A stretch of DNA of 42,553 nt, from positions 1 to 42,553 of the forward strand of contig JAFAQY010000014.1 in NCBI GenBank assembly GCA_019261985.1, given 5' to 3'. The first letter of the stretch is position 1; every line of letters starts with the position of its first letter. The DNA comes from Bryobacterales bacterium (lineage in GTDB: Bacteria > Acidobacteriota > Terriglobia > Bryobacterales > Bryobacteraceae). This document shows, one piece after another, positions 1-7,926 of the stretch. The notes under the pieces are model-generated. The model worked only from the letters and a program-made list of their open reading frames with translations, did not search any database and had not been told where the DNA came from. A program made the position numbers and the translations under genes.

Positions 1-59
1 CGACGACGATTACGAGATCTCTCTATTCAAAACCAAAAACCAAGAAAGGACGTCGGCCG

Positions 60-1022
60 CTACGCGGCCTCCTTCCCGATTTTCATGCTCATCTTGCATT
101 GGAAACGGAATCCCATTTCATGCTCATTCTTCGATTGGAAAATGCTCAGACTCGTGACCTCGTTAAGGACGAGTGTTTTAAGGATATCTTTCGCATAGAA
201 TCGCGAGTAGTTGTACGCGAACACGGTCGCGCCCGCGTTCCATGGAGCGAAAAAGCAGCTCCATGCGTGTTTGGCCCAACCCGGTGAACTGATGTTCCAG
301 TGGACGTCGGTTTCCTGAAGCCCAAGCCAGTACATCGTGGTCAAGTGTCCCACGGGATAGCTGGCGTGCGAATGCTCCACGAGCTTCGGCTGCGCCGTCG
401 TGCCCGATGTGAAATAGAGCAGCAGTGGATCGCTGGCTCGCGTGGGGGCATCGGGCGAGTAAGATTCCGATTCGGTATTGGCTTCGTCGAGGCTGCGCCA
501 TTCCTCGGTTTCCGCTCCGGTCGTGATGCGGCAAAACGAGCCGCGAACGCCGGCGAACTTGGTAATTTGAGACGGCGTCGCGATCACATACCTGACGCCC
601 CCGCGGTCCAGCCGATCTTGCAGGTCTGGTGGCGACAGCAAGGTGGTGGCAGGGACGATGACAGCACCCGCCTTACACGCGCCCAGCATCACCTCCCACA
701 GCGGGACCTCGTTCGCGAGCATGACTAGGATCCGGTCGCCGCGCCGGGCGCCGATCCGCCGAAGATAGTTCGCGACCCGGTTGGATTGCGCGGACAGCTC
801 AGCAAAGGTCCGAAACGCCGGGGCGCCGGATTCGTCCAGAACTCGGAGCGCGGGCCGGTGATTGTCTTTCGCTATGTGATCGAAGTAGTCGAGCGCCCAA
901 TTGAATTCATTGAGCCTCGGCCATTGGAAGCTCTCGTATGCAGCCCGATAATCGATGCGATGACGCAGCAGAAAATCGCGCGCCTTCAGGAATTCGAAGC
1001 TTCCGGTCAAACCGCGTTCCAC
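60..1022 (-). pseudogene. C-terminally truncated acyl-CoA synthetase (AMP-dependent ligase)
   Basis: The product (320 aa, GTG start) is the N-terminal half of an ANL-superfamily acyl-CoA synthetase, closest in style to medium-chain acyl-CoA ligases. These enzymes activate a carboxylic acid as an acyl-AMP and pass it to CoA. The adenylate-binding loop YFTSGTTAQPK is at residues 203-213, and family sequence continues to about residue 291 (LNEVTSL). The last 28 residues do not resemble the family, and roughly 220 expected residues are missing, including the hinge and the C-terminal lysine domain. The switch to unrelated sequence is near position 147, next to two imperfect 25-bp direct repeats (81-141). 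None of the other minus-strand frames in 1-146 resumes the family. I therefore read it as a broken gene; a rearrangement with the rest outside the window is possible. Confidence 0.75.
81..141. repeat. Two imperfect direct repeats, period 35
   Basis: TTTCATGCTCAT, then a few variable bases, then ATTGGAAA occurs at 81-105 and again at 116-141. The pair lies exactly where the acyl-CoA synthetase reading frame loses its family resemblance. Only two copies are visible, and the left window edge is 80 bp away. Confidence 0.7.
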
Positions 1023-1326
1023 GATCTCCGATCATACGACGCCGCCACTCAAAAGTTATGTCATTTGGGCTCGCCTTTAAGCCCGCGTTTCGATCTTCCT
1101 CAGTCCCTAAGTCGTCGTGCTGCAATCCTGCCCAGTAGGCGCATATCGGCGTTTGTTCGGGAGCACAAGCCGGACTTCAAAGAGTGAAGAGGCCGAAACA
1201 ATTGAGACGGGGAGGAGCTTTTGATGCGGAGGTCTTCCGGCGCGAGAGCTGGCCCCACTTTGAACGCTCTGGAATACTGGCAGGCTTGCGTGGATGTTAT
1301 CCTGCCTCTAAAGAGCCCCCCGCAGT
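1023..1326. other. Intergenic region between divergent acyl-CoA synthetase and trpEG
   Basis: This 304-bp stretch separates two divergent genes. I see no convincing protein, RNA gene or attenuator, and no Trp-codon-rich leader peptide. A TATCCT hexamer at 1298-1303 preceded by TG could be an extended -10 box for trpEG, but no good -35 is present. Confidence 0.4.
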
Positions 1327-3486
1327 ATGCGCAAGGAAACTTACATTACGCCCTCTGGAATTGTCGTTGAACGAACTCATTCCGTCGTGCCGTATCAGCG
1401 CGGATTGGAAAACGTTCTACACAAGCTCGACACGCAGCGGGGAATTTACCTCTCGTCCGGTTATGAATATCCGGGGCGTTACTCGCGATGGGATATCGCC
1501 AGCACCGCACCGCCTTTGGAGATTGTTGCGGGGGACCGCGAAGTCGTTTTTCAACCTTTAAACGGCCGCGGCGAAGTGCTGAACCGCCTTTTGGAACCCG
1601 TGCTTGCGCCGCATCCTCATTGGGACTCATTTTCGAATGACAACGGCGTTCTTCGTGGCATGCTCCAGCCTCTTCCCGGGCTTTTCCCGGAAGAAGAGCG
1701 CAGCAAGCAGCCTTCGGTGTTTTCCATAATTCGCGCGCTGATCGGCGAATTCAGCCATCCTTTCGCGTCCCGCCTGGCGCTGGTGGGGGCTTTTGGTTTC
1801 GACTTGCTTTTCCGCTTCGACCCTATCGAACAACGGCTACCGAGGACAGGAGTTAAAGACATTCGCTTGTTCCTTTGCGATGACATTTGTTTTATGGACC
1901 GCAAGAAGGAGCAGATCGAGCGATTTCAGTTCGAGTTTTCGCGCGGCGATTACACAACGAAAGGACTTCCGCGCACAGCGGAGAAGCTCAAGCGCCGCGG
2001 GAAATCAGAGCAAGGTCCAATCGTGAGCGATCATGAGCCGGAGGAGTATGCGGCCGGAGTTGAGAAGGTCCGAGGGGGCATGCGCCGGGGCGACTACTAC
2101 GAAGTGGTGCTGCGGCAGACTTTCTCCGCTCCCTACACGGACAGCCCCTCGGAGCTGTTCCGCCGAATTCAGAAAGCCAGTCCCAGCCCCTATGAACTTT
2201 TGCTTCAATTCGGAGACGAGCAATTAATCGGAGCCTCACCGGAGATGTTCGTGCGAGTAGAAGGGCAGCGCGTCCAATCCTGCCCGATTGCCGGAACGGC
2301 TCGCCGCACCGGCGATCCATTGGGCGATGCCGATAATATCCGGGACTTACTCAATTCGCTGAAAGATGAATCCGAACTGACCATGTGCACCGACGTCGAC
2401 CGCAACGACAAATCTCGCGTGTGTGTGCCGGGGTCAGTGCACGTTACAGACCGGCGCCTTATCGAATCGTATGCGGGTCTGTTTCATACGGTCGATCAGG
2501 TGGAAGGAACTCTCCAGGAGGGGTTCGATTCGCTGGACGCGTTCCTCACGCATATGTGGGCTGTGACGGTCATCGGTGCTCCCAAAAAATGGGCGGCGCG
2601 CGCAATTGAAAGTATCGAAAAAGACGCGCGGGGTTGGTATGGCGGCGCTGTGGGAATGATTTCTCTGGACGGCGACATTAATACGGGCATTACCATCCGG
2701 ACCATTCACGTGCGCGATGGAGTGGCTCGTTACGCCGCGGGAGCAACGCTTTTGTATGACTCCATTCCGGCGAATGAGGACGCCGAGTGCCGGCTCAAAG
2801 CCACTGGATTTTTCCGGGCGTTGCGCGCGCCCGCGGCGGCTTCGGTAGAAGCGGCTGCGGCCGTAAAGACAGACAACGCCGTGAAGCTACTGCTGGTGGA
2901 TAACGAAGACTGCTTTATCCACACGCTCGCGAACTACGCTCGCCAGACCGGCGCCGATGTGATGACCTATCGCGCCGGCTTTCCCCTTGATCTGATCGAG
3001 AAAATCGCGCCATCGCTGATTCTGGTCTCTCCGGGTCCGGGCCGGCCTGAAGATTTTGGCGTCCCCACTTTAATTCGCCACGCTGCAAAGCTCGAAGTGG
3101 CCGTCTTTGGCGTTTGCCTCGGCTTGCAAGGCATGGTGGAGGCTTTTGGCGGCGAGCTGGGCGTCCTCGACTATCCCATGCATGGCAAGCCTTCGCTGAT
3201 CCATCATCGGGGCGTTGGTGTTTTCGAGGGGTTACCGGAAACATTCCGAGTCGGCCGCTATCATTCTCTTTACGCCATCCGCGAGAAGTTTCCCTCATGC
3301 CTGGAGGTCACCGCGGAGACGGAAGACGGCGTCATCATGGGGGTGCGTCATCGCGACCTGCCGATGGAAGCCGTGCAATTTCATCCCGAGTCGATTCTGA
3401 CGCTGGAGGGCCAGTGCGGATTGAAGTTGATGACGAACGTCGTGAACACGCTTGGCGCGGGCTTCAGTTTGCAGCGAGGGCGCTAA
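1327..3486 (+). CDS. trpE: Anthranilate synthase, fused TrpE-TrpG
   Basis: The product (719 aa) is a single-chain anthranilate synthase that converts chorismate and glutamine to anthranilate, the first committed step of tryptophan synthesis. Residues 1 to about 510 are the chorismate-binding TrpE part, with the family motifs IAGTARRTGDP and ESELTMCTDVDRND. From about residue 519 (VKLLLVDNED) follows a class I glutamine amidotransferase domain with nucleophile Cys597 in GVCLGLQ and His686/Glu688 in VQFHPES. Length and domain order match the fused TrpE(G) enzymes of rhizobia and Azospirillum, so no separate trpG is needed. The ATG has only a weak ribosome-binding site. The gene is not beside other trp genes here. 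2-Amino-2-deoxyisochorismate synthases share this architecture but usually sit in phenazine clusters, which are absent. Confidence 0.93.
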   Translation: MRKETYITPSGIVVERTHSVVPYQRGLENVLHKLDTQRGIYLSSGYEYPGRYSRWDIASTAPPLEIVAGDREVVFQPLNGRGEVLNRLLEPVLAPHPHWDSFSNDNGVLRGMLQPLPGLFPEEERSKQPSVFSIIRALIGEFSHPFASRLALVGAFGFDLLFRFDPIEQRLPRTGVKDIRLFLCDDICFMDRKKEQIERFQFEFSRGDYTTKGLPRTAEKLKRRGKSEQGPIVSDHEPEEYAAGVEKVRGGMRRGDYYEVVLRQTFSAPYTDSPSELFRRIQKASPSPYELLLQFGDEQLIGASPEMFVRVEGQRVQSCPIAGTARRTGDPLGDADNIRDLLNSLKDESELTMCTDVDRNDKSRVCVPGSVHVTDRRLIESYAGLFHTVDQVEGTLQEGFDSLDAFLTHMWAVTVIGAPKKWAARAIESIEKDARGWYGGAVGMISLDGDINTGITIRTIHVRDGVARYAAGATLLYDSIPANEDAECRLKATGFFRALRAPAAASVEAAAAVKTDNAVKLLLVDNEDCFIHTLANYARQTGADVMTYRAGFPLDLIEKIAPSLILVSPGPGRPEDFGVPTLIRHAAKLEVAVFGVCLGLQGMVEAFGGELGVLDYPMHGKPSLIHHRGVGVFEGLPETFRVGRYHSLYAIREKFPSCLEVTAETEDGVIMGVRHRDLPMEAVQFHPESILTLEGQCGLKLMTNVVNTLGAGFSLQRGR

Positions 3487-3504
3487 TTTGTACCAAACTA
3501 TTTT

Positions 3505-3672
3505 GTGGGGCAGGTTGCCAACCTGCGGCCGATTGCCAATCGGCCTGCTCGCGCGCAGAGAAGAGCCGGCTCTTGCTAGATTTCGTTGCGGCTCTGGAAC
3601 CGTGCCGGCCTTTGACAGCGTTCGCCGCCTAGCGCGATTGGCAATCGCGCGCAGGTTGGCAACCTGCCCCAC
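3505..3672. repeat. 168-bp MITE-like palindromic element
   Basis: Perfect 22-bp terminal inverted repeats begin GTGGGGCAGG (3505-3526 and 3651-3672). The element is built from nested palindromes: 17 bp at 3510-3526, 19 bp at 3527-3545 (centre ATTGCCAAT), 14 bp at 3561-3574 (AAGAGCCGGCTCTT), 19 bp at 3632-3650 and 17 bp at 3651-3667. It contains no reading frame of note. Its right end directly touches the hpnE start codon at 3673. The same terminal motif bounds the element at 41585-41694. Confidence 0.85.
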
Positions 3673-4959
3673 ATGGAAGTAATCATCTTAGGTGGTGGCC
3701 TGGCCGGCCTTTCCGCCGCTGCCGCGCTCGGTAGCGCGGGTCACCGCATTCGAGTTTTGGAAGCCCGTCCCTATCTCGGGGGCCGCGCCGCATCCTACGA
3801 CTCGGGCGGAGAAACGATCGACAACTGCCAGCACATCCTGATGCGCTGCTGTGTCAACTTGCTGGATTTTTACAGCCGGCTGGGTGTCGATAAGGAAATC
3901 GCGTTTTATCGCGACTTCGTGATCATTGAGCCGGGCGGCAGGCGCAGCGTTTTGACGCGCGGATTCCTTCCCGCTCCATTCCACTTCTCCGCCTCTTTGC
4001 TCGGACTGAAATTTCTTACGTTTTCGGAGAAAGTGGCCCTCATACGGGGCATGCTTGCGATACGCCGGGAATACGGATGTCGGGACGATCTGGACAAGAT
4101 CTCGATGCAGCGGTGGCTGGAAGAGAAACGCCAGCCTAAGCGGGCGATCGAGCGTTTTTGGAGCCAAGTGCTGATCAGCGCGCTCAGCGAAGAAGCCGAT
4201 CGCGTGGCCGCCGCGCACGGTTTTCAAGTCTTCTGGCTGGGATTTATGGCCCGCGCGGATTCTTATGAGATGGGTGTTCCGGCGGTGCCACTCGGAAAAC
4301 TGTACGGCGCGGATTCCTGGCGCGCGCTCGGTGACGTCGATATCCGCCTCCGCATGCCTGTCGAGAAAGTAAATTTTGAAAACGGAAAGGTGCAATCGGT
4401 GATGGCAGGGGGCGAGGAATTGCACGCCGATCATTTCGTTTGCGCGCTTCCGTTCGACCGGCTTCCGGCGCTGGGGATTCCAATTGACGTGAGTGCGTTC
4501 GAGTACTCGCCGATAACCGGGATTCACTTGTGGTTTGACCGCAAAGTAATCGATGTACAGCAAGCCGCTATGCTCGACCGGACGATTCAATGGGTCTTCA
4601 ATAAGAGCGACGGTCGCTATGTGCAGGTTGTTGTAAGCGCCTCCCGAACCTTGATCGAAATGCCGCGCGCCGACGTAATTGCGCTTGCGGTTCGGGAACT
4701 GGCGGAGTTTTTTCCCGCTGTGCGGGAGGCGAATCTTCAGAAGGCGCACGTGGTAAAGGAGGTGCGCGCGGTGTTTTCCGCGCGGCCTGGTTTGGAGCCG
4801 TACCGTCCGCCAACTCGCACCGCTATTCCGAACCTGTTCCTGGCCGGCGACTGGACGCGGTCGGGTTGGCCCGCCACCATGGAGAGCGCCGTTCGCAGTG
4901 GATATCTCGCGGCAGAAGCGATCACGGGCCAAAAGTTCCTGTTATCGGATGTTGGGTAG
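3673..4959 (+). CDS. hpnE: Hydroxysqualene dehydroxylase (HpnE), FAD-dependent
   Basis: The product (428 aa) is a flavin amine-oxidase-type protein of the squalene-associated HpnE family. HpnE reduces hydroxysqualene to squalene, which supplies hopanoid synthesis. The N-terminus has the dinucleotide fold IILGGGLAGLSAAAAL followed by the LEARPYLGGRAAS second FAD motif. The C-terminus has the diagnostic LFLAGDWTRSGWPATMESA. Length is normal. The ATG abuts the repeat element at 3505-3672, so no Shine-Dalgarno sequence is visible. The stop codon TAG lies inside the palindrome at 4956-4981. The partner genes hpnC and hpnD are not in the window. Confidence 0.88.
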   Translation: MEVIILGGGLAGLSAAAALGSAGHRIRVLEARPYLGGRAASYDSGGETIDNCQHILMRCCVNLLDFYSRLGVDKEIAFYRDFVIIEPGGRRSVLTRGFLPAPFHFSASLLGLKFLTFSEKVALIRGMLAIRREYGCRDDLDKISMQRWLEEKRQPKRAIERFWSQVLISALSEEADRVAAAHGFQVFWLGFMARADSYEMGVPAVPLGKLYGADSWRALGDVDIRLRMPVEKVNFENGKVQSVMAGGEELHADHFVCALPFDRLPALGIPIDVSAFEYSPITGIHLWFDRKVIDVQQAAMLDRTIQWVFNKSDGRYVQVVVSASRTLIEMPRADVIALAVRELAEFFPAVREANLQKAHVVKEVRAVFSARPGLEPYRPPTRTAIPNLFLAGDWTRSGWPATMESAVRSGYLAAEAITGQKFLLSDVG

Positions 4960-4981
4960 GACAAGCTTAAGCTTGTCCTAC
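4956..4981. repeat. 26-bp palindrome copy 1, shared 3' end of convergent genes
   Basis: This is a perfect palindrome of half-site GTAGGACAAGCTT and its reverse complement. On the plus strand TAG at 4957-4959 ends hpnE. On the minus strand TAA at 4969-4967 ends the glycosyltransferase gene, whose last residues VGQA are encoded by the repeat. It can form a strong hairpin in either transcript but has no T-tract. Confidence 0.95.
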
Positions 4982-6061
4982 AACAGCACGAAAGAACCGC
5001 AAGGACTCCTCTGCGCACCGCGCCCAGCGATATCTCTCGGCTTGCTGCCGTCCACGCGCAGACAAATCCGCTCGCAGGCTTTCGGTTTCAAGCAATCGGG
5101 TCAGAGCCGACGCAAGCTCGGCGGGGCTGCGCGGATCGATGAGTAGCGCTGCGCCGCCGGTGATCTCGGGCAGGCATGAAGTATTCGAAGTGACCACGGG
5201 AGTGCGCGCGGCCATCGCTTGCGCCACGGGGAAGCCGAAGCCCTCGTATAAAGATGGATACGCAAAAGCCGTTGCGCCGGCGATCAAGCCCGGCAAGTCG
5301 CGCTCGGGGATATACCCCAAATACACAGCTTCGGCGCGCAGGCGGTCCAGCGCAGACGCTGCCGACCACCCAGAAGGCCCGGCGAATACCAAATCGAATT
5401 GTTGGCGCAGCCCGGCCTTCAGTTGGCGCCACGCATCCAGCAGCACCCCAAGATTTTTTCGCGGCTCAATCGTCCCGACATACAACACATACGGCCGCGT
5501 TCGCGACGTGGGCCGCGCGTCGAAGTATTCGTCGGGGACGCCGGAATGAATTGTGGTGATGCGCTCCGGGGCAAGCCCCAGGAGCCGGATCGCATCTTGC
5601 CGCGTATTCTCCGAAACAGCGATAAGGCCGTGCGCGCGAAGCAAGATCCGCTTGGCGAAGTACCGGTCGGCTTGAATGTTGCCGGGCGTGTGAAGCTCGG
5701 GCATGGTTCGTGTGGTCAGATCGTGAAGTGTCGCCGTCAGGCGCGCGCGGGGCGGCGCGCAGTGAACCTGATTCGATGCGTGGAAAACGTCCACTTTTCC
5801 AGCTAGCATACCGACCGCGCCCGTACCCAGCCGGTTGGCCAAATGGATTGCGGCAAGCCGGGAATACGTCGTCCACGCCGAAAAATCGGAGGCATCGTGA
5901 TGGAGAGTCCCGAGATCGTTCAACAGCGGAAAAGCGCCGAGCTCCTCGCCGGGCGCGGCGCAGCGGCGTAGATTTGAAAACCAGTAGTAGAGATAATTCT
6001 TCACGCCTGCGCTTCGCATCAACACGGGCGTGGCGTCGATGGCAACACGAAGCGTCTTCAC
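4967..6061 (-). CDS. GT4-family glycosyltransferase
   Basis: The product (364 aa) is a GT-B fold glycosyltransferase of family 4. It has an N-terminal acceptor domain, an inter-domain stretch with YVLYVGTIEPRKNLGVLLDA, and a donor-binding domain with FAYPSLYEGFGFPVAQAMAA and TPVVTSNTSCLPE. In the EX7E motif the second glutamate is replaced by glutamine (VAQ rather than the usual VLE), which is unusual and may affect activity or donor choice. It is the third gene of a minus-strand operon with asnB and an ArnT-like transferase. Its GTG start overlaps the previous stop as GTGA (6061-6058), implying translational coupling. The last residues VGQA come from the palindrome at 4956-4981. The probable role is sugar transfer in an exported glycan; the substrate is unknown. 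Confidence 0.85.
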   Translation of the reverse strand: MKTLRVAIDATPVLMRSAGVKNYLYYWFSNLRRCAAPGEELGAFPLLNDLGTLHHDASDFSAWTTYSRLAAIHLANRLGTGAVGMLAGKVDVFHASNQVHCAPPRARLTATLHDLTTRTMPELHTPGNIQADRYFAKRILLRAHGLIAVSENTRQDAIRLLGLAPERITTIHSGVPDEYFDARPTSRTRPYVLYVGTIEPRKNLGVLLDAWRQLKAGLRQQFDLVFAGPSGWSAASALDRLRAEAVYLGYIPERDLPGLIAGATAFAYPSLYEGFGFPVAQAMAARTPVVTSNTSCLPEITGGAALLIDPRSPAELASALTRLLETESLRADLSARGRQQAERYRWARCAEESLRFFRAVVGQA

Positions 6062-7926
6062 ACGACTGGCCGGTTCGAAAAGACCAATTTGCCGCCGCTC
6101 TCGATTATGGTATGAAGCATTGATGGTCCGACCAACTTACGCAAGCGCTCCACCTGCGGCTGCTCCACGCAGATGTAGTACAGGTTCGGCGAACGCCAGC
6201 GCTGTTGAAAGCCGGAATCGTCGATAAAAACGTCCCGTGGCGCGTCCGGCGCATAAGAGCCGTACTCCAAATTGTTGACTCGGCCATTCAGCAGCAGAAT
6301 GCGCTTGCCGTGGTATGCGTCGGCGTAAAACACGACCGACGAAAACGTGTAGTACTGGTCATCAAGTATGAGCGATCCGGCCGGGGCCTTATTTAATGCC
6401 GTGGCGAGCGGGCGCGAGGAAAGGTACGGATCGAACGCCACCAGAGCCAGCCGGGCCGCGTGTACGAACAACAGCATCATAATGGCGGCTCCAACAATCG
6501 GCGCTCGCCAGATGCAAAGCGCGCCAACTGCAAATCCGATCCCAGCGACAATCAGGGGCAGCTTTAAATACGCAAATGAAGCCAGCGTCAAATCTCCCAT
6601 GTGGGCGAGTGATAGTGTGTAAGCGCTCGGGTCCTGCTGCGCCAGCGCTTGGGAGATATCGCCGGGCGCGGGCAAATGCCACACCCCGATCAAGATCCCT
6701 CCGATGACCAGAGCCGCGACAGCGGCGATCCCCGTCAACGCCAGCTTTGCGTATCGCCGGTCCGTACTCTCCGCGAGCGCCGAGCCTATCAATAACGCCA
6801 ATGCGGGATAGCACGGCATCGAGTAATACTCCTGTGTCGATGAAAACGTAAAAAACAGCAGCAGAAAGCCGGTCCAGCACAGGCACAACAGGCGCATGCG
6901 CCGGGCGCGCCCGGTTGCCCCGAACGAAAGCTTGGCTACGGAGGGCAAATACACGCTCCAAGGGAACAACCAGAGCAAATGCAATAACCAGAAGTAAAGG
7001 CGCGGAACGGTGTTGTAATCCCGCGGGTAGCGCAGATTCAGGAAGCGCAGCACGTGCTCGTTTATGAAATAGAACCAAAAGAATCCGCGATACTCGCCCG
7101 GACCGCTATGCAGTGTGAAATCGAGGTAGGGCGGATTGCGAATCGTGGCCAGCACGTGCCAAGGGACCGCGATCGCCAGCGCGATCATAGCGCCGCGAAA
7201 GACGTGCAGCCTACGCCATGTTTTACGCGAGCGAATCTCGCCCGTGGCGCCAAGGAAAATCAAAGCCGCCGCGATTGGAAACAATGCCGCGATCAGCCCT
7301 TTGAGTAAGAGGCCAGTTCCGATCGCCGCGGCCATAATGGTCGCCCACAACTCTGGCCGGCGCTCCTCGGGATCGAGCGCTCGTAGAAACGACCACAACG
7401 CCAGCGCGATGGTGGTGGTTATGGTTACATCGGGAATTTGAATCCGTGTGAACAGAAACATTCCGGCGCAAGTGGCCAAAATAAGACCTGTGTAGACGCC
7501 TGCTCGCACAGAGAATGCCCACGCGCCGATGCGAAACGCCAGCCAACACAGGACCACGGCGGAAAGCGCCACGGGAAGCCGCGCGACCCAATCGTGTACG
7601 CCGAGAGTTTTGAACGCAATCGCGATCGACCAATACTTAAGCGGCGATTTTTCCAGGTAGGCGATGCCATCCAATCGCGCCGTGACCCAATCGCCCGAAT
7701 CCAGCATGTTCCGCGCGATTTGCGCCTGCACCGCATCGACATCGTCCATCAAAGCGGGCGGGCTGATAATGCAACCCAGAAAGACGGCGCAAGCGACAGC
7801 GACAACGGCCAACTGCCCTAGGATGAACTGGCGCTGACTGTTACCGGCTCTGCTTCCCGATATATCTTTGGCGGCGCGGTTATTCCCCAGTACCTCATCC
7901 ACTGGAAGAGAACCAGAAGACCCCAT
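6058..7926 (-). CDS. ArnT/PMT-like membrane glycosyltransferase (GT83-type)
   Basis: The product (622 aa as drawn) is a polytopic membrane protein with a dozen or so hydrophobic segments. It has the N-terminal periplasmic loop pattern of ArnT-like lipid-linked sugar transferases: MDDVDAVQAQIARNMLDSGDW followed by LEKSPLKYWSIA. Such enzymes move a sugar from a polyprenyl-phosphate carrier onto lipid A, protein or glycan outside the inner membrane. The ATG at 7926 gives a 109-bp overlap with asnB, and the first roughly 36 residues are hydrophilic and unlike the family. A start near the end of asnB (for example TTG of LAVVAVACAVFLG) is equally possible. Middle gene of the asnB-GT operon; the acceptor is unknown. 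Confidence 0.8.
   Translation of the reverse strand: MGSSGSLPVDEVLGNNRAAKDISGSRAGNSQRQFILGQLAVVAVACAVFLGCIISPPALMDDVDAVQAQIARNMLDSGDWVTARLDGIAYLEKSPLKYWSIAIAFKTLGVHDWVARLPVALSAVVLCWLAFRIGAWAFSVRAGVYTGLILATCAGMFLFTRIQIPDVTITTTIALALWSFLRALDPEERRPELWATIMAAAIGTGLLLKGLIAALFPIAAALIFLGATGEIRSRKTWRRLHVFRGAMIALAIAVPWHVLATIRNPPYLDFTLHSGPGEYRGFFWFYFINEHVLRFLNLRYPRDYNTVPRLYFWLLHLLWLFPWSVYLPSVAKLSFGATGRARRMRLLCLCWTGFLLLFFTFSSTQEYYSMPCYPALALLIGSALAESTDRRYAKLALTGIAAVAALVIGGILIGVWHLPAPGDISQALAQQDPSAYTLSLAHMGDLTLASFAYLKLPLIVAGIGFAVGALCIWRAPIVGAAIMMLLFVHAARLALVAFDPYLSSRPLATALNKAPAGSLILDDQYYTFSSVVFYADAYHGKRILLLNGRVNNLEYGSYAPDAPRDVFIDDSGFQQRWRSPNLYYICVEQPQVERLRKLVGPSMLHTIIESGGKLVFSNRPVV

Noticed and set aside
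81-141. CRISPR array start
   Set aside because: Only two imperfect repeats with a 10-bp gap are seen; no spacers of uniform length and no cas genes.
3688-4932. Long open frame on the strand opposite hpnE (414 codons)
   Set aside because: It mirrors hpnE almost exactly, has no family resemblance and arises from GC-rich codon use; the sense strand encodes a full HpnE.
4956-4981. 26-bp palindrome as a plain rho-independent terminator
   Set aside because: None of the four copies is followed by a T-tract and one lies only 2 bp before a start codon, so simple intrinsic termination does not explain the family.
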